NCBI GenBank assembly: GCA_046153695.1
Contig: JBJXEZ010000185.1
Span: 1 to 25,391 of the forward strand
Direction: 5' to 3'
Origin: M3007 sp046153695
Lineage (GTDB): Bacteria; Bacteroidota; Bacteroidia; Chitinophagales; Saprospiraceae
DNA: 25,391 bases
Position numbers and translations under genes: made by a program. Below the pieces are notes generated by a model. That model was not told the origin of the DNA, did no database searches, and saw nothing but the letters and a program-made list of their open reading frames with translations. Of this stretch, positions 8,078 to 15,503 are shown one piece after another. How positions within the stretch are numbered: the first letter of the stretch is position 1; every line of letters begins with the position of its first letter.

Positions 8078-9112
8078 ATGAATACACAGACACTCAAATT
8101 GGTCTTCAAGGGCCGGCTGGAGTTTGGCAGCCAGCGAGCCTTCGAAAAAGCACAAAATCACTGGCAGGCCCGGTTGGAAAACTATTTCAAATCGGATATT
8201 CTGTTCAAACCCGAAGACGTGCTGTCGGAGGAGGATTTTGCGCTCACTGTGCCCCAACAAAAGATGGTTGGGCCTTCAGAAAAATCCTGGCGCAATACCG
8301 TAGCCCTTTTCAGCGAACTGGCACAGTACGCCGTGGCTGGTAACATCTGGGCGTGGTGTATCGGCGAGGGCGGTCAGCTGGAAAAAGTAAACATTGAGCC
8401 GGACTCCGATAAAGTGGCCGTGCAGGAATACCGCCGCGGCCGCAGCCTTGTCGGCCAGGTGGGCATGGAACAAGAAGCCTCCGAAGCACTCAGCCGTGCC
8501 ATCGAAAAATTTGAGCGGCACGCACTGGCCTACGAGCGCCGGGGCTACGTGAACTACAAACTCGGTAACTACAACGATGCCCTGCGTGATTTTTCCAAAA
8601 GCATCCGTTCCAACGCCTACCACCCCGATGCCTATTATGGCAGTGGCAAAGTAAAAATGTTGAAAAACGAGTGGGAAGGCGCCGCAAACGACTTTGACCA
8701 AGCGGTGAAACACTCCCTCGCCCTTCAGCCCCTACACTGGCTGGCCCGTATGCGGAAGGGAGAAAGCCTGTTTCACGCCAAAAAATATACCGAGTGCGTG
8801 TACGAACTGCGCCTTTATCTGAAACGCAGCTTCGATGAATCCGACCCCAACTACAGCCGCCGTCGTCGCGCCAACTACCTCTTGGGCAAATCCCTTCTGG
8901 CTCTGAACGATGCCAACGGCGCACTGGAGGCCTTTGATCGGACACTGGCCATACCCGTCGGCATAGAACTGGCACCTGAAGCGGAAGGCCTTTTGCACCG
9001 GGCCATCGCCAAGCACCGCGTCGGCAGGCCTGGGTACGCCCTCGACCTCCAGGCTGCCGCCAAAATGGGGTCCGAAGAAGCAGCCCGGCTACTGGAAGAA
9101 TGGCAGGTCTGA
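8078..9112 (+). CDS. TPR-repeat protein
   Basis: The product has 344 residues from the ATG at 8078, which directly follows AGGAAGG. That purine run is unusual for this window but too close to the ATG for an ideal Shine-Dalgarno site. The frame stays open 38 codons upstream, but nothing supports that longer start. Residues 1-125 are a non-repetitive N-terminal part rich in charged and aromatic residues. From about residue 140 there are tetratricopeptide repeats: EASEALSRAIEKFERHALAYERRGYVNYKLGNYNDALRDF-type helices, then YYGSGKVKMLKNEWEGAANDFDQAV, a third more diverged pair with LYLKRSF, and a last one with LGKSLLALNDANGALEAFDRTL. No signal peptide is seen, so it is probably cytoplasmic. TPRs bind proteins and the partner is unknown. 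A strong hairpin terminator starts 20 bases after the stop. Confidence 0.82.
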   Translation: MNTQTLKLVFKGRLEFGSQRAFEKAQNHWQARLENYFKSDILFKPEDVLSEEDFALTVPQQKMVGPSEKSWRNTVALFSELAQYAVAGNIWAWCIGEGGQLEKVNIEPDSDKVAVQEYRRGRSLVGQVGMEQEASEALSRAIEKFERHALAYERRGYVNYKLGNYNDALRDFSKSIRSNAYHPDAYYGSGKVKMLKNEWEGAANDFDQAVKHSLALQPLHWLARMRKGESLFHAKKYTECVYELRLYLKRSFDESDPNYSRRRRANYLLGKSLLALNDANGALEAFDRTLAIPVGIELAPEAEGLLHRAIAKHRVGRPGYALDLQAAAKMGSEEAARLLEEWQV

Positions 9113-9131
9113 TTTTTACTGCCTAAATAGT

Positions 9132-9175
9132 ACATGAGCCATCCACGAGAATTCGGGATGGCTCATGTTTTTTTT
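9132..9175 (+). terminator. 13-bp perfect hairpin with T-run (convergent terminator)
   Basis: A perfect 13-bp stem (ACATGAGCCATCC at 9132-9144, complement at 9156-9168) with an 11-base loop is followed by seven T on the + strand. It ends the TPR transcript. From the other strand it lies just beyond the 3' end of metalloprotease B and is preceded by an A-run, so it may act in both directions. The same stem core recurs at 12828-12862. Confidence 0.8.
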
Positions 9176-9206
9176 ACAACTCCAATTTCTGGCTTTCACC
9201 GCTCCT

Positions 9207-11078
9207 TCAATTTACTTTCACCACAGTCATTTGTTTTTGCCCATCGGGCATAAATACGCGGCAGCTGTACACGCCGTTTGGCAACTGGCTAGCGGAAACG
9301 TTCACGCGGTGCTGGCCCATATTGAGCCGTTCGTTTTGGTACACTTCCTGAACAAGTCTGCCAGTGATATCCACCAGTTGAATGACCACTTGTCCGGGCT
9401 GGCTCACCTGGAATTCAACGGTCAATTGCTGGCTAAACGGGTTGGGGAAAATGCTCAGGTCGTCCGCTGTATTCGTCGCCAGGGATACCTCCATTGAGCG
9501 ATTACCCGTGCCGTCTGTTCCGTCGAGGAAACCGCAGCCCTCAATGTAGGCATGCACCGTACTGCCAGGCCTGGCTCGAAAACCGGGCACAAGCCGAATA
9601 GAAACACCCGCGTCCAATTTGACAAATGCCCCGGGGTTCACGATACTGCTCGTCACGATCGTGTTGGACACTTCGTACTTTTCCAGCAAAGGCGGAGCCG
9701 ATGGAACAATGACGGGCAGAAAATCGGTAGCGACAAGATTGGCCGGGCAGTTGCAGTCGCCCAAACAGCCCAACCCGTCAATGTACGAAATAATGGCATT
9801 CGCTGGCTGGGTGCCAAACCCTCCGCCGTTGGAAGTCGTAAAACTGATGCCAATGCCGCCAATTAGGTGGCAGTAACTCATAATAGTGCCCACGGTGGGA
9901 GTCGGACCGTCTGCGCAGCCGCCCTCGGTGGGAAAGCCGCCGTCCGGGCCGCAATCGTCAATGGCTCCCCCACTCCACCCGCACCAGTGTGTGTGCGGCG
10001 AGCCGAGCAGGTGGCCCAGTTCGTGGGTGGTCACCATCACGTCCCATGAGTATGTGGGAAACTGGTTAAAACCACCGTCTATGTCGCTGTAACAATGCCG
10101 GTTGTTCGACGATCCACAAGTGAACCCGATGGTGATAGCCAAGCCGCCGTGTCCACCCGTGTCAATGGCGATCAGTTGGGCCATATCGCCATCGAAATTT
10201 GATCCGACGCTGGCGATAAAACTGTTCAAAGAAGTGCTACTGTTGACTTCACTGTAGCCATCGGGCGTGTTCCAAACTGCGGCACTGGACATCCGAACGT
10301 CAATGTTTTCATTCTGGTAAATTGTAGCCGATACATTGAAAAGCCCAGTGGCGTAGTTGAGGGTACGCCATACACTGGAACCGTTGTCTCGAAACAAATC
10401 ATTGTCGCACTCGTAATAGATGTCCACGCAGTTGGTGCTGGCAGCTCTAGCCTGCGCTCCTTTCTGCTGGAGCACCTCGGGCAAAATGCCCTCTTCGCCT
10501 GTTCCACACCCGAACGAAAGCGGCAGCGGGTGCTCGCGGTCATTGAACAGAATGTACTTGCTGCCGCCCAACTTGCCACTTTCCGGGCCAATGTTCCAGG
10601 CACCCGACTCGTCAGCCACGAAACCCATCAGACCGTCTGCGAAAATGGACAATGCTGACAACGAACTGCCGGGCTTCTGGCCGCGGACGAAGCCCCGGTA
10701 GTACAGCCCCGGTTCGTAAGGCGTAGGTTGCTCACCACGAGAGTTCTTGACATAAAAAGTAGGGTTTGAGCGCAAAATTTCCACCCGAACCAGTTCCAGT
10801 TCCAACACCTGCCCGTCGCCTTTCGGGATGCCAAGGTGCAGCAAGGATGGTCGGTCTTGTACCAAGCGCACCAACGTTTCGGAGTCGAGAGTAAGCACGC
10901 TGTAACCGCCCGTTTCGTCGCGCAAGGCTTCGTCGTGGCGTAGTAAATTTTGGATGCGGTATGGCGTATTTTCCTGCGCGGCCACGTCAAGCAACGCGCG
11001 AATACTGTTGCCGCTTTGGCCTAAAGCAACGGTACAGCAAAGGATGCCGCCAAGCAAAATCAAAGGAATCTTTTTCAT
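9207..11078 (-). CDS. T9SS-exported metzincin metalloprotease (module copy B)
   Basis: The product has 623 residues from the ATG at 11078, where MKKIPLILLGGILCCTVALGQ forms a signal peptide. The frame is open a further 19 codons, to a start overlapping the upstream stop, but those residues look like spacer. A propeptide of about 200 residues comes first. The zinc site HELGHLLGSPH at 352-362 fits the metzincin consensus HExxHxxGxxH, with the Met-turn TIMSYCH at 398-404, so an active reprolysin-like (M12B-like) endopeptidase is predicted. Next is a beta-rich segment with the pattern FVKLDAGVSIRLVPGFRARPG that often precedes sorting domains. The last ~85 residues (from IFPNPFSQQLTVEF to QKQMTVVKVN) are a T9SS type A sorting domain, so the enzyme should be secreted or anchored on the cell surface. 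It follows fibre-like gene B after 53 bases. Confidence 0.87.
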   Translation of the reverse strand: MKKIPLILLGGILCCTVALGQSGNSIRALLDVAAQENTPYRIQNLLRHDEALRDETGGYSVLTLDSETLVRLVQDRPSLLHLGIPKGDGQVLELELVRVEILRSNPTFYVKNSRGEQPTPYEPGLYYRGFVRGQKPGSSLSALSIFADGLMGFVADESGAWNIGPESGKLGGSKYILFNDREHPLPLSFGCGTGEEGILPEVLQQKGAQARAASTNCVDIYYECDNDLFRDNGSSVWRTLNYATGLFNVSATIYQNENIDVRMSSAAVWNTPDGYSEVNSSTSLNSFIASVGSNFDGDMAQLIAIDTGGHGGLAITIGFTCGSSNNRHCYSDIDGGFNQFPTYSWDVMVTTHELGHLLGSPHTHWCGWSGGAIDDCGPDGGFPTEGGCADGPTPTVGTIMSYCHLIGGIGISFTTSNGGGFGTQPANAIISYIDGLGCLGDCNCPANLVATDFLPVIVPSAPPLLEKYEVSNTIVTSSIVNPGAFVKLDAGVSIRLVPGFRARPGSTVHAYIEGCGFLDGTDGTGNRSMEVSLATNTADDLSIFPNPFSQQLTVEFQVSQPGQVVIQLVDITGRLVQEVYQNERLNMGQHRVNVSASQLPNGVYSCRVFMPDGQKQMTVVKVN

Positions 11079-11131
11079 GGCATTGGATTTTTTTTGATGA
11101 ATAGAGTGCAAAAAGGAGTTACCCCTTTGCA

Positions 11132-12655
11132 TCATTTCCGGTTGCCTATTTGATTCCGTAGTTGTTTGTTTTCAGCCGACAAAGCCTCGTTTTGGCTCTC
11201 CAGCACGCTTACGCGTTTTTCCATGGCGATCATGTGCAGATACAGTTCCTCGATCTTTTCCATCTGTGTTTTTTGCATCTGGCCCAAATTGAGGCCTTGT
11301 GTTTCCACTTCTTTTGCCGATGCCACGCCTGGCAGGTGCTTTTGTTTTTCGATGAAATCGGCAACCTCGGAAAGCGGCTTCAGCGCGTAGTCTTTTTCAA
11401 AGACATAGTCAGGCCAAGTCTGCAACTGTACCATGACTTCTTCGGCCATGATTCCGCCACCTACAGCCAACTCGTAGCTTGTAGAAGTTGGAAAACTCGC
11501 GGCACCAATTTTTACACGCCCGTCAAAGTTGGATGCTCCAGCCACGTCCAGGTCAAATGAAGTTGGCACTTTGCCGATCCCCACGTTGCCGTTCACCGTG
11601 GCGTTGTTGGTCACGCTCAGGCTGTTTGCAGTAGCCAGACCGCCTACCGTGGCGTTGTTAGTAACGCTCAGGCTGTTTGCAGTAGCCAGTCCGCCTACGT
11701 TGGCCGTGGTGGTCACGCTCAGGCTATTGGTGGTGGTGCTGCCGTCCACGGTGGCATTGCCGGTAGAGCGGACGTTGCCGTTCAGGCGAGTTTGGCCGCC
11801 CACAGTCAGCACATCGGCTGCGTTAAATGCGGGCGCAGCCACTGCTGGCGCAGCCGGTATGCCGCCGATGACCACGTTTGCACCATTGTCGAAGATTTGG
11901 CCGTCACCCAGGGAGTTGGAAATAGGGCCGGGCGGGCGGAAGCGGGCCACGAGGTTGGGCCGGCCAGCGATGTCGGCACTGGACAGGAGTTTTTCCCAGG
12001 CACCCGTCCATGTAGCATTGCTTCCGACTTCGCGGCGGTTCCAGATGCCGTCCTGACCAAAAAACAACTGGTGGTCGTATGCACCGCCGCCTGGGGCGAG
12101 GCTCAGGATACCGCCGAAGTTGTTGACCCCGGCTGCAGTCGGCACACTCAGCGTACCGCGCAATTTGCGCTCGAAGTAAGCCTCGTCGTGATAGGTGTTC
12201 GGCGCGTCATCGGTAGGCGAATCGAAATCAAAGTGGATACGACCAAAAAAGTCGCCGGAGGTGTGGGTGTTGCCCACGGTGTGCAGGTGGAAGGCGGGAT
12301 TGTCGGTACCGATGCCCACGAGGCCGGTTTCCTTGATGATCATACGATTTTTCAGCCCGACACCGCCGTTGGTGCTGAAGATCAGGTTGCCGTACAAAAC
12401 ACCGGGTGAAACCGGGCTTGGTGTGAACGACTGTATGGCTGCCCCGGTTTGGATGTTGCCGATGGCGGTAAGGCCGTTCCACTTCACGGTGCCGAGCAGG
12501 TCGTTTTGTGCAGCGGGCAGAGGCGACACGGTGGCGGTGGCGTTGTAGCGGTACATGACCAATTCCGGTTTGGTACCCGCGCCTTGGGAGAAAATTAGTT
12601 CGGGAAATGCCGCTGCTACGAGCAGGAGGATGGCATAAAGGATTTGTTTTTTCAT
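11132..12655 (-). CDS. Fibre-like secreted surface protein (module copy B)
   Basis: The product has 507 residues with an N-terminal signal peptide (MKKQILYAILLLVAAAFPEL, cleavage near FSQ). About 300 residues follow with the fibre-like pattern GLVGIGTDNPAFHLHTVG. Next comes a low-complexity stretch of 17-residue units of the form VGGLATANSLSVTNNAT, then NGNVGIGKVP. A C-terminal domain common in Bacteroidota has WPDYVFEKDYALKPLSEVADF and KHLPGVASAKEVETQGLNL and ends in a coiled coil of about 45 residues (MEKIEELYLHMIAMEKRVSVLE, continuing to the end). That end suggests oligomers like trimeric fibres. I see no T9SS sorting domain and no clear S74 self-cleavage site. Roughly the first 320 residues differ from copy A at only about a dozen positions by eye. 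The role is unknown; adhesion or display of its protease partner are guesses. Confidence 0.78.
   Translation of the reverse strand: MKKQILYAILLLVAAAFPELIFSQGAGTKPELVMYRYNATATVSPLPAAQNDLLGTVKWNGLTAIGNIQTGAAIQSFTPSPVSPGVLYGNLIFSTNGGVGLKNRMIIKETGLVGIGTDNPAFHLHTVGNTHTSGDFFGRIHFDFDSPTDDAPNTYHDEAYFERKLRGTLSVPTAAGVNNFGGILSLAPGGGAYDHQLFFGQDGIWNRREVGSNATWTGAWEKLLSSADIAGRPNLVARFRPPGPISNSLGDGQIFDNGANVVIGGIPAAPAVAAPAFNAADVLTVGGQTRLNGNVRSTGNATVDGSTTTNSLSVTTTANVGGLATANSLSVTNNATVGGLATANSLSVTNNATVNGNVGIGKVPTSFDLDVAGASNFDGRVKIGAASFPTSTSYELAVGGGIMAEEVMVQLQTWPDYVFEKDYALKPLSEVADFIEKQKHLPGVASAKEVETQGLNLGQMQKTQMEKIEELYLHMIAMEKRVSVLESQNEALSAENKQLRNQIGNRK
11598..11750 (-). repeat. 51-bp in-frame tandem repeat in fibre-like gene B
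   Basis: Two nearly identical 51-bp units (11598-11648 and 11649-11699), plus a diverged third (11700-11750), encode the 17-residue unit VGGLATANSLSVTNNAT. Copy A has only one such unit at the matching place, which accounts for about 34 of the 40 residues by which copy B is longer. Confidence 0.85.
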
Positions 12656-12701
12656 TGTTTGTTGTTTTTAAAATGGTTTGAAATTGTGGTGAACTTGTTG
12701 G

Positions 12702-12733
12702 CACAAATATTCAAACCCTCTTGCCGAGGCTAT
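12702..12733 (-). promoter_or_regulatory. Promoter of module copy B
   Basis: On the - strand GGGTTTGAATATTTGTG (12718-12702) is identical to the sequence upstream of copy A. AATATTTG (12711-12704) differs from the Bacteroidota -7 consensus TAnnTTTG at one position. The -33 position, 18 bases further upstream (12733-12730), reads ATAG, a poorer match than the ATTG of copy A. Transcription would start about 40-50 bases before the ATG at 12655. Confidence 0.5.
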
Positions 12734-12776
12734 TGGAAACAACTTGGAATTGGTATGGAAATGATTGGGAAACGGC
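12733..12776 (-). repeat. Array of four 11-bp phased repeats upstream of module B
   Basis: On the + strand the units are TTGGAAACAAC (12733-12743), TTGGAATTGGT, ATGGAAATGAT and TGGGAAACGGC. They share a TGGAA core with an exact 11-base step, one turn of the helix. The array begins at the upstream edge of the -33 position, the place expected for an activator that touches RNA polymerase. The same array, better conserved, stands in the same position before copy A. Confidence 0.65.
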
Positions 12777-12827
12777 TCCGTCGGGCAATATAAAATTCAC
12801 CGCAGAGGAAAATAGAGACTGTTCAAA

Positions 12828-12872
12828 AAACAACATGAGCCATCCCGAATGTTTGCGGGTGGCTCATGTTGT
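12828..12872 (-). terminator. Hairpin after metalloprotease A, stem shared with the 9132 hairpin
   Basis: AAACAACATGAGCCATCC (12828-12845) pairs with the region 12857-12874 through about 18 bp with one G-U pair and an 11-base loop. On the - strand the stem runs into a T-rich end (TTTTTTGAAC), so it can terminate the transcript of module A. It shares the core ACATGAGCCATCC with the hairpin beyond module B. Confidence 0.7.
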
Positions 12873-12911
12873 TTGTAGAGGCAATGAATTTCAGGTAATT
12901 CGAACCCTTGA

Positions 12912-15491
12912 TCAATCCACTTTCACCACAGTCATTTGTTTTTGCCCATCGGGCAATACCACGCGGCAGCTGTACACGCCACTTGGCAACTGGTGAGCAG
13001 GCAAGGTAGCGCGGTGCCGACCCGCAAGAACAAGGTCGTTTTGGTACATTTCCTGAACAAGCCTGCCAGCAAAATCCAAGAGTTGAATGACGACCTTCCC
13101 AGGCTGGCGAACCAGGAACTCAACGGTCAACTGCTGGGTGAACGGGTTGGGTGACACCGATGCGATAACCTCGCCGGCCCCCTGCTCGTTTTCGCTTCTG
13201 TCGCCGGTAGTTCCTTCATAAAAATACACTTTCGGATTTTCCTTTTCCACAGACAGGCTTTCTTCCGGCTTGGTGCCCGTGCAGTGGTCACAGGTTTGCA
13301 GGCGTGCAATGAAATCGCTACCCTGAGGCGCCCAGAAGCCGTCAGTCATGACGATATCCTCGCCAGCAAAAAACCGGGTAGGAACGGCCAGCGATACGAC
13401 TACTGTGCCCGATGTGACAATGCGGGTGCGTGCCTGATACACGCCCTGGGCCGGGTTGTCGGTCACAGTTATGTTTGCCGGACAGTTAATGGCGATGTCC
13501 TTTTGGTTGATATTCAGGAAAATATTGTCCGAACAAATCACCATTATTCTGCCCGATTGCGTGATCGCCGTTGCAGGAATATTGACACTTGCCGAGCCAC
13601 TATTCGGCACGTCGTTGGCCAGCAGGATGCCGAAGTTTTGGCCGCCATCAGTGGAAAGCCAGATATCCACGTTGGCACAGCTGACGGGCGCGGCTGTCGT
13701 ATTAGCCACGTCCCAGGTGACGGTGGTGCTGGCATCAGCGAACAGGCAGTTGTCGTCCGGTCCGATGCCGGTGACGCGGAACGGTCCGGCGCTGGCCGAG
13801 AACGTGACCACCATGTCGTCTTCGGCTGTGCAGCCACTGGCTGGCACGTTGTCGCGCACAGTGGCCCGGAAGTTCATGGTGCGTGCCACGTTCGGCAGCA
13901 CTTCCCAGGTGGAGGGCAAGGTGTTGTCCAAAATAACGGGCAGTCTTGGGAAATACCGGGTGGGCGATGTTCTGGGCAAAAACGAACGGAATACCGGCCC
14001 GTTTGCGGCGGTCGCGGCTGGCGGGTGCGTAATCTGCTGGTTGTCCATCTGTTCCCAGCAAAACGTCAGCGGATTTCCGTTCGGGTCGCCGCCTGTTGCC
14101 GTGAGCCGAAACGGTGTACGGACGGGTATGGTGAAATCGGCCCCGGCATTGGCCGTAGGTGGGTCGTTGGTCACGGGAGCGAGTGTGCCGCAACCTGCGC
14201 CAGCCACAAATCCGGCTACCTGTTGAAGGCTAAAGGCGTGAAAATAGGGGTCGCTGTTCGGTTGTACGTTTACCGGGTTGCATATTCCGGCATAGGCCAT
14301 GATGGTGCTGCCACTGCCGGGTTCGAAAGCCGCAGCAGGCACCAATTGGCCCATGCTGCAAGAGCCAGCACCGACTGCGTTGTACGTATGGCCGGCGCTG
14401 AACTGGTGGCCGATCTCGTGGGCAAGGAAATCTACGTTGAAAACCGCACCTTGGGGAGTGCCCCCAGCGGTAGCCCCTTGTGCCTTTTGGCCGTTGCATG
14501 CCCGCGCGCCCGCCAGTACCACACCGTTGTTTAAGCCAAGCGTAGTGCCGATCACGTGTCCGATATCGTAGTTGGCAGCCGTGATGATAGCGTCCAACCG
14601 CCCTTGATTTTGCGAGGCCATGGTATTTACGTTTCCGTTGGTGTAGCCGTCCGTAGCCGGGTCCAGAAATACCACGAGGTTGTTGTTGGGCACCAGCTGC
14701 AAGAAAATGCCGAACTCGCTCTGGTAAATCCCGTTGACCACGTTCACCGATGCATTGATCGCCGTCATGGCCGCCAGAACAGTGGGCGGGTTGGGTGCGG
14801 ACACGTTCGCGGCGTATTCTCCCGTGCAGGCCATAGCCAGCCGGTAAACCCGGCGGCGGCAGTCGCCAGCGGCGGGCTTCATGCCCTCGGCTCCGTCGTC
14901 CAGTATGTCGGAAAGGCCTTCCGTAAGGCAGCGCCACGACTCAGGCGAGGCGGCTTCTTTTTTGAAAAAACTGAGGCAGTGCCGGTTGTCGCCGACCGTC
15001 ACGGGCGCGATGTATATGGCATCGCGCTTGTCCGACAGGATTTGCGCGTTGAACCCTTGGGGCGAAACGTCCAAACGAACCGTAGTGGCCGGGTCGTTGA
15101 CCGCGTACCCGCTAAACGTCTGGATTTCCGGGAATTGTCGGGCCAATTCGGGGTGCATCACCGGGTCGTTGACGATCACAAAGTCCTCAAACCCTCCATC
15201 GGGCATGGGCAGTGTGATGACCAGACTCGGTTTGGCGGAGCGCTCCGATGTGCCGTCCAATGGCAACTGTGCCAGCCAGTCGGCAAGCCGTTCGATCTCG
15301 ACCTCGAGCAGGCGAAACTTGCCTGGCAGCTGCACAGCCTGTTTTGTGACGTTGCGCAGGGAAACCTCCGGCACGTCCGACCAAAACCCGTTTGCCGGTT
15401 GCGGTTCCGTGCGCGACGGCACCTGGGCCATGGCTGAACAGGCGAAAAGGCCGAGCAGCGCAAATAGTGAAATTGCTGTTTTCCAGTTCAT
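12912..15491 (-). CDS. T9SS-exported multidomain metalloprotease (module copy A)
   Basis: The product has 859 residues. A signal peptide (about residues 1-22) ends AMAQ; the LFAC inside it resembles a lipobox but has Phe at -2. A propeptide of roughly 200 residues follows. The zinc site HEIGHQFSAGH at 358-368 keeps all three His and the Glu (H358, E359, H362, H368) but has Ser365 where metzincins usually have Gly. The Met-turn TIMAYAGIC is at 396-404. Beyond it are an Ig/PKD-like segment (DPPTANAGADFTIPV, about 446-520), a second beta domain (WDVANTTAAPVSC, LSTDGGQNFG), a linker domain near VPTRFFAGEDIVM, and a type A T9SS sorting domain over the last ~85 residues (SVSPNPFTQQLTVEF to MTVVKVD). 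It should be a surface or secreted protease. It follows fibre-like gene A after 12 bases, clearly one operon. Its catalytic region does not resemble copy B beyond family features. Confidence 0.86.
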   Translation of the reverse strand: MNWKTAISLFALLGLFACSAMAQVPSRTEPQPANGFWSDVPEVSLRNVTKQAVQLPGKFRLLEVEIERLADWLAQLPLDGTSERSAKPSLVITLPMPDGGFEDFVIVNDPVMHPELARQFPEIQTFSGYAVNDPATTVRLDVSPQGFNAQILSDKRDAIYIAPVTVGDNRHCLSFFKKEAASPESWRCLTEGLSDILDDGAEGMKPAAGDCRRRVYRLAMACTGEYAANVSAPNPPTVLAAMTAINASVNVVNGIYQSEFGIFLQLVPNNNLVVFLDPATDGYTNGNVNTMASQNQGRLDAIITAANYDIGHVIGTTLGLNNGVVLAGARACNGQKAQGATAGGTPQGAVFNVDFLAHEIGHQFSAGHTYNAVGAGSCSMGQLVPAAAFEPGSGSTIMAYAGICNPVNVQPNSDPYFHAFSLQQVAGFVAGAGCGTLAPVTNDPPTANAGADFTIPVRTPFRLTATGGDPNGNPLTFCWEQMDNQQITHPPAATAANGPVFRSFLPRTSPTRYFPRLPVILDNTLPSTWEVLPNVARTMNFRATVRDNVPASGCTAEDDMVVTFSASAGPFRVTGIGPDDNCLFADASTTVTWDVANTTAAPVSCANVDIWLSTDGGQNFGILLANDVPNSGSASVNIPATAITQSGRIMVICSDNIFLNINQKDIAINCPANITVTDNPAQGVYQARTRIVTSGTVVVSLAVPTRFFAGEDIVMTDGFWAPQGSDFIARLQTCDHCTGTKPEESLSVEKENPKVYFYEGTTGDRSENEQGAGEVIASVSPNPFTQQLTVEFLVRQPGKVVIQLLDFAGRLVQEMYQNDLVLAGRHRATLPAHQLPSGVYSCRVVLPDGQKQMTVVKVD

Positions 15492-15503
15492 GGTGGTTGG
15501 TTT

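Noticed and set aside
9207..11078. Proteases A and B as recent duplicates over their full length
   Set aside because: Only the C-terminal sorting domains align well. Propeptides, zinc-site surroundings and accessory domains differ too much for a recent copy.
11079..11135. Start of metalloprotease B at 11135 with a 4-base overlap to the fibre gene
   Set aside because: The first 19 residues look like spacer sequence, and a clean signal peptide begins at the ATG at 11078.
11598..11750. Short spaced repeats suggesting a CRISPR array
   Set aside because: The units are contiguous 51-bp coding repeats without spacers, in frame with the fibre-like protein.
13284..14534. Long + strand open frame (416 codons) opposite metalloprotease A
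   Set aside because: It lies wholly antisense to a protein with clear zinc site and sorting domain. Its translation is rich in Arg, Gly, His and Cys without any family pattern, as expected of a shadow frame in G+C-rich coding DNA. The frame at 14556-15437 is rejected for the same reason.
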